From assembly GCA_023525715.1 (NCBI GenBank), contig CM042017.1, positions 79,477,357 to 79,541,356 of the forward strand: 64,000 nucleotides of DNA, in the 5' to 3' direction. The notes beneath the pieces are model-generated. The model worked only from the letters and a program-made list of their open reading frames with translations. It was not told where the DNA came from and did not search any database. This DNA comes from Cichorium intybus. Its lineage: Eukaryota; Streptophyta; Magnoliopsida; Asterales; Asteraceae. Made by a program: the position numbers and the translations under genes. This document shows, one piece after another, positions 10,397-21,557 of this stretch; within the stretch, counting starts at the first letter, position 1; each line of letters starts with the position of its first letter.

Positions 10397-11159
10397 TGTT
10401 GGATTAGAAGCCATGACTTATAATTGTATTTATCTTGTTAATAGAAGCAAAGTCCATTTGGGTTGCCCTCATAGCTGGAGGATTAATGTATGGTTTAGTA
10501 GAGAGAAAGGTTGATTTATTAATTGTTTAATAAATCAATAGAAAATAAATAAATGGTTTATTAATATATTGAAGTGTTAATATATTAATTGGAAACTATA
10601 ATAATTAATTAAGATTTAATCTAGAATTAATTGGATTTAATTTAGTGATTAAATAAATTAATTAAAGGTGCAGGGACTGGTTTGTATTTATTCAATAGTT
10701 GAATAACTGGCAGAGAGAAAACCAGGGACCAAAATGGCGCCAACCTGGAGGCTCCTCCATGGATTGGCGAAAACCCTAGTTAGGTCTTAAAAGCCTGGTC
10801 CAAGTGGTCAACAGGCTTGCCCACTAAGGAGGCTCCTTAGGGTTTCAGGTGTAACCCTTGGAGGCTATAAAAGGAACCTCCTGGCTCCCTTATTTCCTGC
10901 GCCAACTAGAACCAGAGGATCTCTGCTGAACTATCTTCTCCATTGCTTTGGGTGTGACTTGCATTTGAGGCAGGATAATTTGCTGCTAGCTTCAAGAACA
11001 AGATCAAGAAAAGGTTGGTTATTCTTATTTGATCTTTAGAATTTAAATGTTGGCCTTAGCTTTTAGTTTATAATCTTCATAGAAGAAAACATAGATCTTT
11101 CTAGGGTTGCATGTGAACCGTAAGAATTGTTTGTTCATTGTTTGCTTAAAAACCCTTCA
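10397..11159 (+). repeat. Copia 3' LTR (complete)
   Basis: Runs from TGTTGGATTAG to CTTCA, 763 bp, and serves as reference for the family. The TATA box (CTATAAAAGG) lies near 10864. It ends inside the integrase frame of the minus-strand chromovirus that begins at 11160. Confidence 0.9.
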
Positions 11160-11520
11160 ATAATCTCGTCTACGTAGACCTTAGCCAATTCCCTTGCAGA
11201 AAAGGTCTCTTGGATGGGGAGGAAATGTGCACTGTTAGTCAACCTATCCACGATAACCCAAATGGTGTCCATATGTCGAGGGGTTCTTGGCAACTTCATG
11301 ATGAAATCCATTGTGATATGCTTCCATTTCCATTCTGGGATCTCAAGAGGCTGTAGTCTACCATGAGGCCGCTGATGCTCGGCCTTGACCCTACGACAGG
11401 TCATGCATCTTTCGACAAACCAAGCTACTCCCCTCTTCATGCCGGACCACCAATAATAATCACGCAGATCCCTGTACATTTTCGTCGCCCCGGGGTGGAT
11501 AGAGAACTTAGACTTATGGC
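11160..11520 (-). pseudogene. Family B integrase, N-terminal part, truncated
   Basis: Reads MYRDLRDYYWWSGMKRG, then the CX2C of the HHCC zinc finger (CMTCRRVKAEH), WKHITMDFIMKLPR with the first catalytic Asp, and WVIVDRLTNSAHFLPI. The frame differs from the upstream pol because of a small deletion near 11518. The coding sequence stops after KVYVDEII where the copia LTR begins; the rest of the DDE core and the chromodomain are absent. Confidence 0.85.
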
Positions 11521-13002
11521 ATCCTCCAATAGAGTTTGAGGAACCCCACCAAGTTTAGGTACCCAAATTCTCTCATAGCGAGTTAGCAAGCCTCTGCTAT
11601 CCTTGACCATAGTTGAAAACTGTCCCACAATTCTCTCACCTTTCTGATTCTCGCTCTTGCTTGCTTCCACCTGAGCTTCCCTTATTAGCTCGAGTAGTGG
11701 TGCCACAACCGTCATTTTAAGACAAATGCCCCGAAAGGGCGCACCCGTAACCTTACGACTTAGAGCATCCGCCACTACATTAGCTTTTCCAGGGTGATAG
11801 TTAATCTCACAATCATAGTCCTTCAATACATCTAACCATCTTCTCTGTCTCATATTAACATTTTCCTGGTCCATCAGATACTTCAAACTCTTGTGGTCCG
11901 TGTAGATGGTACACTTCACTCCATACAAATAATGTCTCCAAATCTTGAGAGCAAAGACCACCGCTCCCAATTCCAAGTCATGAGTGGGATAGTTAGCTTC
12001 ATGGGGCTTCAGCTGTCGCGAGGCGTAAGCAATTACCTTGCCTCGCTGCATCAAGACTGCTCCCAACCCGGAGATATATGCATCACAATAAACTACCATA
12101 TCTTCCATCCCTTCAGGCAGGGTCAGAACTGGAGCTTCACATAACTTCTGCCGCAAAGTCTCAAAAGCTTGCTGTTGCTCCTCACCCCACCGAAAAGCAG
12201 CGTTTTTCTTAGTTAGTCGAGTCAAAGGTACAACAACCTTTGAAAAGTCTTGGATGAAACGATGATAATAACCAGCCAGACCCAAGAACTGGACCTCTCG
12301 CAGCCAAAAATCACATTTGGACAATTTCACATAAAGCTTCTCCTTCCTTAAAGTCTCCAATACTTCCTTTAAGTGCTGCTCGTGCTGCTCCTTACTCCGA
12401 GAATAGACTAAAATGTCGTCAATGAAAACTATAACCGACCGATCCAAAATCGGTCGACACACCCGATTCATTAAGTCCATAAAAGCTGCAGGGGCATTGG
12501 TCAGTCCAAATGGCATCACTACAAACTCGAAGTGGACGTACCTCGTCCGAAAAGCTGTTTTCGGGATTTCTTCCTCCCGTACTCGCATTTGATGGTATCC
12601 TGACCGCAAATCAATTTTCGAAAACCATGAAGCGCCCTTTAGTTGATCGAATAAGTCGTCGATGCGAGGTAATGGATATCGATTCTTCACCGTAAGCTTG
12701 TTCAGCTCGTGATAGTCAATGCACATTCTATTTGAACCGTCCTTCTTCTTAACAAATAGAATGGGTGCTCCCCACGGCGAGCAACTTGGTCGGATAAATC
12801 CTTTATCCAGTAGTTCTCGAAGTTGAATAGACAACTCCAGCATCTCTGGAGGTGCAAGACGGTACGGTGCTTTAGCTATCGGAGCCGCACCGGGAGTTAA
12901 GTCGATCTTAAATTCCACCTGTCTCTCTGGTGGTATGCCAGGCAGGTCCTTGGGAAAAACATCAGGAAAATCCCGAACCACCAGTACATCAGCTGCTTTC
13001 TG
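11517..13002 (-). pseudogene. Family B reverse transcriptase-RNase H
   Basis: Starts in the link VRDFPDVFPKDLPGIPPERQ and covers RT (KKDGSNRMCIDY, MPFGLTNAPAAF, catalytic VIVFIDDILVYS) and RNase H (VVYCDAYISGLGAVLMQ, YTDHKSLKYL, ADALSRK). RT motifs are intact, but 35 codons are missing between QVQFLG-type and FLGLAGYY motifs near 12280 when compared with the copy at 63110-63230. This is an in-frame deletion between short direct repeats. The frame is lost near 11518. Confidence 0.85.
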
Positions 13003-13475
13003 CTATGACTTCTTTTCTCGAGTGTCTAAAACATATGCCACAAAACCCGAACCTCCATGATGAAAATGTCTACGTGCCCTGGCAGCTGAGCAGAAGACCA
13101 CACCCTGATTCCTCCTTTCTCCCTGTACTACTTGCTCTCCCCAGCTCGGGGTTTGAATCCACACTCGTTTGTTCTTACAATCAATCCATGACTCGTGCTG
13201 ACCCGACCAATCCATACCAATAATAACACGAGTGTCGCTCAACGGTATAGGGATGAGGTCGACCGGGAACTTTATTCCTTGAATCACTACATCACATCCC
13301 CGATAAACACTGGTCGCTTGCATGGTCTTATCATCCGCAATTTCTAATTCTAATGGACATTGAAGATTCTCGATTGCAACACCGAAACTCTTTCCCAGAA
13401 CGACAGATACAAAAGAATGACTAGCACCCGATTTGAACAATACAAAAGTAGGCGTAGAGTTGACTAAGAAAGTTC
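13003..13475 (-). pseudogene. Family B protease exon, catalytic Asp replaced
   Basis: Begins right after the intron at 13476-13541. Reads GTFLVNSTPTFVLF, then KSGASHSF where the plus-strand copy has DSGASHSF, so the active-site Asp is Lys and the enzyme should be dead. The later conserved part (SVYRGCDVVIQG, VIIGMDWSGQH) is well kept. A stop near 13003 separates it from the RT frame. Confidence 0.8.
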
Positions 13476-13541
13476 CTAATTAAGCATAATAAATACATTA
13501 AATTTGTACACCAAAGAATGAGGCAAGTAAATAAAGAGTAC
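13476..13541 (-). other. Spliceosomal-type intron between gag and protease (66 nt)
   Basis: On the minus strand it starts GTACTC and ends TTAATTAG, is U-rich, and sits between GTCGTTACGG and GAACTTTC. Removal joins VVTG to TFLVNS exactly as in chromoviruses that lack it. Retention gives an in-frame TAA 18 codons into the region. The matching intron in the plus-strand copy is at 61858-61925. Confidence 0.7.
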
Positions 13542-14681
13542 CCGTAACGACGTCGGGTGCATCCTATGCCTCCTCGGCGGTCATGACGAATGCTCGACCC
13601 TTGGTCTTAGGGGTTTCCCCTTTCCCCTGCCTACCATCAGTAATTCGGAGAGTAGTGGGCGCTGGATTTTAGACCGTCCCCCGAGTCAGAAGGGGACACT
13701 GGGCGTTGAAGTGGCCCACCTGATAACAATTAAAACAAATCTTGGCCTCCTTTCGGCAATCCTCAGCATAGTGACTTTCCTTTCCACACTTATGACATAT
13801 TAGTACCCAGCAACGCCCTTTATGATTCTTCCCACACTTATTACACTTACCCAGGCTCCTTTGCCCTTTCTTTCCCTGATATGCCCCTCGAAACTTCTTT
13901 GACGCCTGCTGAGTCTGAGTAGGCGCCGAACGCTTCTGTCTTTGTTGGGTTTCCAATTCCAACTCTCGGGCCCGAGCGGCCGCGATCATATCAGTAATAG
14001 TTTGGTGCCTAGCAGCAGACACAAATTCTCAAATGTCTGTATGAAGAATCGCCAAATATCGAGTCATCTTCATGCACTCAGTTGCCGCAAACTCTGGATA
14101 GAAGAGTGCTCGCTCATTAAACTTTTTGGTGATCTCCGTCACCGTCTAGTGGTCTGGGTCAGATTCATGTATTCCTGTGCCAAGCGTTCCATTTCCACTT
14201 GCGTAACATACTCTAGTTTGAACTGTTCCTTGAATTACGGCCACGTAATAGCATCCAACTGAGCAGGGGTGAGATCTTTCGTTCGTATTTCCCACCAATC
14301 TTTTGCACCCTCTCTCAGAAGATTCAGCGTAAATGTTACCTTGGAGTTCTCAGGACATGAACAGGTGAGGAAGGCACCCTCCACCGTGGAAATCCACCGC
14401 ATACTAACAATCAGATCTTTGCCCCTATCGAACATCGGAGGCGAACAAGCCGGAAAGTCCTTATAGCTTGCATCCCTGGCCTGCGATGAACCTTGTGCAG
14501 CCAGTCACTCCTCGAGCATTGCCATCAGTTCATCCTTTGTGGTGCCAAAGAATTGAGATACTGCCGCCACCACTTCTCATGAAACCTCTGCAGCGATCAA
14601 GTCGCGAAGGTTCTCATCAACCGAATTCTCCCCACTCGAGGTACCCGCACTCGGTCCACCGTTACTTCGGGTGATCGCCAT
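13542..14681 (-). pseudogene. Family B gag
   Basis: The start MAITRSNGG lies at 14681-14679, matching MAVTRSNGG in the plus-strand copy. Capsid blocks (FDRGKDLIVSMRWISTVEGAF, WWEIRTKDLTPAQLDAITWP) and zinc knuckles (CGKNHKGRC, CHKCGKESHYAEDC, CFNCYQVGHFNAQC) are readable but split by several stops and frame changes, e.g. a TGA near 14580, and near 14230, 14030, 13671 and 13590. Gag would form the particle; this copy cannot encode it intact. Confidence 0.8.
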
Positions 14682-14883
14682 TCTGAATCGCAAAATTCAA
14701 ATATTAATACTCGGGTTACACCCGCTTACCCAACTACTCGACTTTCTAGGACTTTGGTTGACTACCCTTGACTCAAGCATGAATCCTGTGCTTTTGGTAG
14801 TACTGGTCTGGTACTACCTTCCACACCTATTCGCCCTTGTTCCAAGTTCATCAACCATCCCCCTAAATTGTCGCACATACACT
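14682..14883 (-). other. Family B leader remnant
   Basis: Collinear on the minus strand with 60510-60716 of the plus-strand copy (shared phrases around GGGATGGTTGA and TACTACC...). It ends where the copia LTR begins. Confidence 0.65.
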
Positions 14884-15664
14884 TGTTGGATTAGGTGTCT
14901 AAGCCATGACTAATAATTACTATTTACCTAATTAATAGAAGCACAGTCCATTTGGGTTGCCCTCATGGCTGGAGGTTTGGTAGAAAATTCGGTAGAGAGA
15001 AAGGTTGATTTATTATGGGATTAATAAATCAACAGGAATTAAATATATGGTTTATTAATATATTAAAGTGATAATATATTAATTAGAAACTATATTAATT
15101 AATTAGGAATTAATCCAAAATTAATTGGATTTAATTTGGGGATTAAATTAATTAATTAAAGGTGCAGGGACTAAAACTGTAATTATTCAATAGTTGAGTA
15201 AGTGGCAGTGAGTAGTGACCAGTTGAATTCGAAAATATATATATGGATATATATATATTTCGAAATTGATATATTAGGATAAATAAGAGTTTGAATTGTA
15301 AGATAAAAGGTTTATCTTATTTGAATTCAAAAAGGTTTATCTCTAAGGTTTATCAACTGGCCATTTGGAAACTATAAATAGGGGATCCCAGGCATCATTA
15401 AATTTCGCCATTCTCATAATACTCTCTCTGGATTTTCGTGACCCCTCTCCTCTAGCTTGGGTGTGATCTCATTTGAGGCAGGATAATTTTGCTGCTCAGC
15501 TTCCAGAAAATTCTAAAAGGTTAGTTTTTCTAATTTTATTCTTTTAGTTAATTTTCTTATGGCCTTTAGGTTTTGTTATATGTTCAATTAGAAGAAAACA
15601 TAGATCCTCATAGGTTGCATGTGAACTTAGGTTATTTAGTTCATGGTTTGCAGAAATCCTTTCA
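14884..15664 (+). repeat. Copia LTR copy 2 with adjacent leader start
   Basis: TGTTGGATTAGGTG to TTTCA, 781 bp, divergent from the LTRs of the element at 3566. TATAAATA at 15373-15380. It is followed by a primer site (15666-15677), so it is a 5' LTR of a truncated element, not a solo LTR. It was inserted into the leader of chromovirus family B. Confidence 0.85.
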
Positions 15665-15665
15665 G

Positions 15666-15820
15666 TGGTATCAGAGCCTGTTTTGTTTTCTTGTTGAATT
15701 GATATAACTGTTTTAGGGTTTAAAGCTTATAAACCCTAATATATATGTGGATCGATTTCTAGGATTAGGGTTTTGGAAACCCTAATCCCCCCCTTGCCAA
15801 ATTTCAATGTCCCACTTAGT
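15666..15820 (+). other. Copia primer binding site and truncated leader
   Basis: TGGTATCAGAGC at 15666-15677, then TTTGTTTTCTTG and GAATTGAT as in the leader at 4274. Similarity fades by about 15820. Confidence 0.6.
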
Positions 15821-15916
15821 GTTGATGTACTATATATTGTAACACTTAGTGTGTTGTAATGATAAAATGTTATGTTGTGGTTTGTTAATATAGTTGTGAT
15901 GATATACAATATATTG

Positions 15917-16180
15917 GTGGATCAGGATTGAACTCTCATTAAAGACCATTGATGGTGAAGGTCCGACCTTACCCGATAGCATCGTTGTTGAACCTCCCTT
16001 ATGGGGATGGGGCTCGTGACGCACGGAAATCCATGACAAGGTCTGATGTTTGTGGATCGAGATTGAACTCTCATTAAAGATCATTATGGATGAAGGCCCG
16101 ACCTTGCCTTATGGCATTGTCGTTAAACTTCCCTTGCGAGAAAGGGGCTCGTGACGCTCGATGGCAAATGTTTTGGTTCG
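15917..16180 (+). repeat. Tandem duplication of about 135 bp
   Basis: Two diverged units begin with GGATC(A/G)(G/A)GATTGAACTCTCATTAAAG, at about 15917 and 16053, and end in GGGGCTCGTGACGC. There is no coding potential. Confidence 0.6.
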
Positions 16181-16458
16181 TGGTTTGGGAATAACAGTTT
16201 CTGTTAATTGGTAAAGGAAGGAATATCAAATTTGCTCGGAGAATGTACTCTCCATACATGTTATGTGATATTAAACTGATTACTATTGTTCCACTCATGA
16301 GTGAGGGATAGACTTGTACATAAACATTAGTTTGGTACGAATAGTGATGAGACTTTGGTTGTAAAGAGAATTTTGGGAAGGTCCAAACCGACCCAAATGA
16401 CAAGTGACTAACGTGTGGATGATTAGTGTAACGTGCTTCCCATACTTGTAGAATACTT

Positions 16459-16734
16459 TTGTATGGTATGATTGGGGGAACTCATCACGATGATCAATAC
16501 ACAGAAATGATTGAATTATCTTTGCCAGACGGAAGAGAACATTGGAATTACGGAGCCACAAATGATCCAATTCTTGGAATAGTCTACAAGTCGAAATCTC
16601 GCAAGGTCTTCTTCAGAGTCAATGACATGAGGAAAGCACCCAATGTAGTTTTACTAAATTACATCGAAGATGTGAAGATCTCCAAGCATATCACACAAGA
16701 AGTTAAAGATGAATTGATAATGAGGATGATTTGA
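16459..16734 (+). CDS. Unidentified 91-codon ORF fragment
   Basis: Reads as a compact, non-repetitive protein (YTEMIELSLPDGREHWNYG, ILGIVYKSKSRKVFFRVNDM, APNVVLLNYIEDVKISK) ending at a stop at 16732-16734. I do not recognise it. It lies about 100 bp upstream of a purine tract and a probable LTR in the same orientation, so it may be the 3' end of an element-borne or captured exon. Composition looks protein-like, but a chance ORF is possible. Confidence 0.3.
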   Translation: MYGMIGGTHHDDQYTEMIELSLPDGREHWNYGATNDPILGIVYKSKSRKVFFRVNDMRKAPNVVLLNYIEDVKISKHITQEVKDELIMRMI

Positions 16735-16839
16735 ATGGTTGTTGTTCAAAGATTTTAGGAGAGAGTATGGATGCAAGTGGTGAAAGACAAATTGTGAAGA
16801 TTGAAAGGAAAAACCCTCGATTGGTCACCGAAGGGGGAA

Positions 16840-17817
16840 TGTTAGTGTTAGTCGCTGACCAACTTTATCTTGATGGATTTTGATATGTTTGTTAAAACAA
16901 TATTCTGATCTTGTTTGATTGGTTTGTGTTCACATGTAACTGCTACTCTTTTAATAGTTATCAATAAACAAGCCTTAACATCATTGTTGTTGTAATTGTT
17001 ATGTGTTGAACCGAACATTAGAATATCAATTATACCGAAATTTAGGTATGAATTCCGGACCTTCTTCAGAAGCTTCAAACACAGAAGAACTGTTATCCAA
17101 GTGAAGATTTGAAGACACCGAAGTTCAGTTATGAATTTCGGTAAGAGAGATCTCGGAGCAACAACCTATTGGAAAAACATCATTGCTGATTCACCAACTC
17201 CAAGAGTCATCAAAAGATCAAACCAATCAGCGACTCACATCAGAAATTCGTCTATACCGAAGATCACTCCTGATCTTCAGTTACATCAGAAGATTGTATC
17301 ACGTTGAAAGTAAAGACAAAGTGAAGATAAAGACAAAGATAAGTATATCAGATTATATAGTACAGTTAGGCTAGTCATTTCATGTTCGCTAAAGTCATAC
17401 GGTGCTTGTACTATTCCGTTAGAGAACATTCAATCATATGCCATCCTAGTCTGACTTTGTACTATTATCCTTAGAACAATCTGAAGTGGACTGGTCTATA
17501 GTCCCTTCAGTCCGTAGGTCCTTATATGGAGGGAACTCTCTTTGCACTATAAAAGGAGAGTTCCACCACACTTCTTCTTCATGGTTTGGAGAAACTCATC
17601 TGTAACACTTTCTATATGATATAAAACTCTTCATTCCATCAAACACTTTGTTCTTCATGGTCATATTATTGTTCTTATTTAAGTGTTATTAATTCATGCA
17701 TTTTGATCTTAAGTCTTTTACATTTCCACACAATTACTTGTTTGTCTTATATATTATTGAGCTTAATCGATCTTTCAAAGTTATTATTAAATATTTCTAA
17801 CTTTGTATTTTCCAACA
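16840..17817 (+). repeat. Probable LTR of another retrotransposon
   Basis: Preceded by a polypurine tract (GAAGGGGGAA, 16830-16839). Starts TGTTAGTGTTAG, has TATAAAA at 17548-17554 and ends TTTCCAACA. Only one copy is in the window, so the boundaries are provisional. Confidence 0.45.
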
Positions 17818-18429
17818 AAATCAACATTATCATATATGAAATTTATTCGATTCCAAAATTCTAATTACAAAAGTACGTATTTTATTATTACAAAATCTTA
17901 TCAATTTTTATTACTTTGACATACTTCTCAAAGCTTATTATTTCCAATTTTTTTCATTTCACTATAAAGTTGCATTTCCACATCTATCCTCTTAAGCACA
18001 ATTGCTAATGCAAAAGGTACACTCTATCTACTCCATGAGAAACCTATAAGTCAGTATTCTGTCCATACTTCCATGGAACTCTAGAAAATATGATGTCGTG
18101 GATGTTGTCACTATCACCAGACCTTGTACCCATCCTACCTGTCTTACTATCCTCATACGCCATGTTATAAGTTTCTTATATCTCGCTTCACCCTTAAACA
18201 TTCATCATGCATTCTGCAACGATCATTACTAAACATCCTACCTTAGTCGTGTCCATGTGTACTGCTAACCATGCTTTTTCCCCTTTCCACTCGTTTCTCA
18301 TATAGCTTCTTGAACTATCTTCGACCCCTATTTAAGTTCTTAACTAAACTTGAGTCCTACTTTGCAAAGCTCGTGTCTCATGTATTAATTTAAAAAGCTT
18401 ATAGAATTAATTCCAAGTATTTTGAAGAG
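17818..18429. other. Unassigned AT-rich DNA
   Basis: No ORF, repeat or motif that I can support. Confidence 0.4.
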
Positions 18430-20020
18430 TGTGACTCTACGTGGCGCTCTCATCATGGTGATAGCAGCGCGTATGAGGGTTTAAATCTCGTATGCGGAGC
18501 ATGACGGTTAGCGACACTAACTGCCATGCTTAGCTACGTGATGCCCTGAAATGCATAAACCCTAATTCTCGGCTCTAAGCCCTATTTAAAGGCACTAAAC
18601 CTATGCCTATCTGTCTTACCAGCCTCCATTCTCTAATGAAACCTAGCTCGTAACCCTAGCCCCCATTGTTGATTCTAGCTTCATTTCTTGCATTTGGAAG
18701 GTTACTTGAAGAAGAAGGAAGATGGTGGTGCAATGAAGCTATCTACAGCCGTGATCCAACCTTTTTCATACATTTTGGACCATTGTAAGTAATAAAGTTT
18801 TCTGCTTGGTGTTTCTTTGCATAGATCTAAGAGTTAAAGGAATATTATGGCATGTTTAGTCCATTCTTGGTATGTTCTTGGAGTTAGGGAAACCCCAGGC
18901 TTCTTAGTCATTTTTTGGACCATTTGTGGAGCCTTTGAATCAAAAAAGAAAGCATGCTCAAGCTCTCTTCAACCCATGCATGAGTTTTGAGGTTTTGGAC
19001 CCTTTTTTGACCTAGGGTTTGAGTTAGACATGTATTGGACATGCATGTCCATAAACTTAAAATTTTATCCATTAGCAACCTAAATGGATGAATTCTAGAA
19101 AGTCCTAGCCACTGCTTAACAGATTAAGCACTTAACAAAGAAGTTGGAATGTCCAGAGATAGCGCCGCTAACACCAAGGGATAGCGACGCTACCTCTAAA
19201 GGGAAACCATTTCAGGATAGCATCTCATCGCGACGCGAGGTGCGTGCGTTGACTTTGACTATAGACTTTGGCCAGTTTGACTTTTGGTCAAACTTGGATG
19301 GATTTAAGATAAGGATTAAGGGATTGACCAATGAATGGGTTGGGTCACTAAGTGATGTTTAATGATGATTTAGGAGGTTCGTGTTGTTGAGACTCGAGGG
19401 CGTGCGTATAGTTACTTCAACTCTAAGATTCAAGTGAGTCTCCTTGCTATACTATGTGTGAAGTTGCATGCATATGTAGCTTAAGACCCTTTGGGTGAGA
19501 CTATGTGATTAAATTAGTATAATATTACTTGATCGGTTGATAGTCGTATGATTCATTCGTATGACTGTAGACGTTGGTTCTTGTTTTGGGTAAGACGGTG
19601 TCGAGTCCCATTAGGGGTAGCACTGTGCTGAGTCCCGATGTGGTATGTTGAAAGAGTAGGACGGTGCCGAGTCCCGTGAGGGTAGGACTTTGTCGAGTCT
19701 CATTATGTGGTTTGTATGTGGCATGATAGAATGTGTGGTATTTTGGGGAACTCATTAATCTTTGTGGTTTGCCTCTCAAGTTAAATGTTTTTCAGGTACT
19801 TCCTCAAATAAGGGAAATGGTGCAACATGATTGGTCTGCATCTATCACATTTGTTTTGAGACTTTTGCTGTTATATGTTTTGTACTGGATTTGTTATTAT
19901 GGATTTGGAAATTCTTTTTTCTAAACATTGAACAAATGTTTTATTTTATTTCAAATGGTTTCTACGTTTACACTCTGATTCTAAAATGAAAAATTTGGCC
20001 TTCACATTTGGGATGTTACA
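18430..20020 (+). repeat. Degenerate chromovirus-type LTR ('LTR D')
   Basis: Ends GGGATGTTACA at 20020 and starts near TGTGACTC at 18430 (start uncertain). TATTTAAA at 18583-18590. GC-rich GCGCCGCTA/GCGACGCTA motifs at 19150-19250. A donor-like CAAGTGAGTCTCCTTGC lies at 19431, a cluster of GAGTCCC hairpins at 19580-19710, a box ACTCATTAATCTTT at 19751, and TTTTTCAG ends at 19795. The same order occurs in LTRs B and C. No internal region is attached. Confidence 0.55.
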
Positions 20021-20780
20021 TACTTCGCTCCCCATCCTTATCATTTGATCAACTTCTTAGGGTCTTCAGTTACCCCAGATATAACTCTGGAGCAGACCTT
20101 ATCGTCCACAGTTGCATAAAACTGCCTTAGATCGACTCTTTCTTCTTTTCTTTCCTTCACCATAGCTGATTAGTTCTCCCCCACTTGGGTCCGCACTCGA
20201 TCCTACTGTCGATCTCTCTCAGTCAAAACATGGTGTCGTCTTCTTGATATACAACGACATTTTTGACACTTCACCATCTCTTCGGTCCGTACAGCTAGAG
20301 AGTCATCTGAATCTGCTTCTAGTACTATCTTGGTTTCCTCAGTAGTAGTTTGAAAAACTTTCCTGAATCCTCGGGTCCCCATATTTTCCACTTCTTTGTG
20401 TTAGCTTCTATGCAACGAACTATAACTGTTTCCCCTCTTTCTTACTCACGGTTTGCTCTAGACACTGTTCCCCTCGTCTGTCTGGTCTTCTAATGACCTA
20501 TCCTTCCATAATTCATCTTTCAGCTACAACCTTTGTTCTTGTACTACAGGTGACCATGTGGCCACCAATATGTTCGTATAGCTTTTCTTCTTACCAACTA
20601 TTTAGCTTGTCAGTGAAGTGTTACTTGTAGGGTAACTTCACATCCGACTAACTTCCTCTACATCTAACAATGTTAATTTATTTAAATTCTAATATTTACT
20701 TACTATTAGTAAGTACTGAAGCATTTAACATGCTAGTACTACATCCTCGGTTGGACACATCAGTCTCTATTAAGCATCTT
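20021..20780. other. Unassigned region
   Basis: A pyrimidine-rich stretch with a short minus-strand ORF (20203-20391) of low complexity and no recognised motif. It may be decayed retroelement DNA on the minus strand; not supported further. Confidence 0.35.
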
Positions 20781-20785
20781 ATTTC

Positions 20786-21552
20786 TGTTGGATTAGGTGT
20801 CTAAGCCATGACTATAAATTGTATTTATCTTATTGATTGAAGCAAAGTCCATTTGGGTTGCCCTCATAGCTGGAGGATTGGTATAAAGTTCAGTAGAGAG
20901 AAATGTTGATTTATTAATTGATTAATAAATCAATATAAATAAAATAAATAGTTTATTAATATATTAGAGTGATAATATATTAATTAGAAACTATAATAAT
21001 TAATTAGAAATTAATCTAGAATTAATTGGATTTAATTTGGTGATTAAATTAATTAAATAAAAATACAGGGACTGGTTTGTATTTATTCAATGGTTGAATA
21101 ACTAGCTAGCCAGTGGCAAGGGGCCAAAGTTGGCAAGAATTAGAGTGGGCACACTCTAAATCTCGAAACCCTAATTAGGGTTTAGAAGCCTTGGTCCAAA
21201 TGGTCAACAGCCTTGTCCATTAAGGAGGCTCCTCGAGGGTTTTGACTGTAACCCTTGGAGGCTATAAAAGGAACCTCCTGGCCACCCTTATTCCTGTGCC
21301 ATCTTCACTGTCTCTCTGGAACTCTGCTGACTTTTCTCCTCTTGCTTGGGTGTGACTCCATTTGAGGCAGGAAACTTTTGTGCTAGCTTCAACAAGAAGA
21401 ATCAAAGGTTGGTTTTCTTGATTTTAATCTTTAGAAATTATTGTTGGCCTTAGGTTTTTGTTATATATTCATAAGATAGAAAAACATAGATCCTTAATTA
21501 GGTTGCATGTGAACTTAGGATTTCTAGTTCATTGTTTACTTAAAACCTTTCA
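20786..21552 (+). repeat. Solo copia LTR with perfect target duplication
   Basis: TGTTGGATTAGGTG to CTTTCA, 767 bp. It is flanked by ATTTC at 20781-20785 and ATTTC at 21553-21557, the 5-bp duplication made by integrase. No primer site follows, so the internal part was lost by LTR-LTR recombination. Same family as 10397-11159. Confidence 0.9.
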
Positions 21553-21557
21553 ATTTC

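Larger units (their letters stand above)
3566..11159 (+). mobile_element. Ty1/copia LTR retrotransposon, decayed, 5' LTR truncated
   Basis: Two related LTRs (3566-4260 and 10397-11159) flank a primer site, a ~1.25-kb leader and a broken gag-pr-int-rt-rh reading frame in Ty1/copia order (integrase before reverse transcriptase). The 5' LTR lacks the first 65 bp of the 3' LTR. By eye the LTRs differ at roughly 14-16 positions over about 695 bp, so it is clearly older than the chromovirus at 21964-33792. Its 3' end lies inside the integrase of a minus-strand chromovirus, but the other half of that chromovirus is absent at the 5' side. Confidence 0.85.
11160..14883 (-). mobile_element. Chromovirus family B, minus-strand fragment (gag-pro-RT-RH-partial IN)
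   Basis: Reads on the minus strand from leader (14883) through gag, protease, reverse transcriptase, RNase H and the first part of integrase. Integrase is cut by the copia 3' LTR at 11159/11160, and the leader is cut by a second copia LTR at 14884. The plus-strand copy at 58497-64000 is the same family and gives the intact reference. Both LTRs of this copy are missing. Confidence 0.9.
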
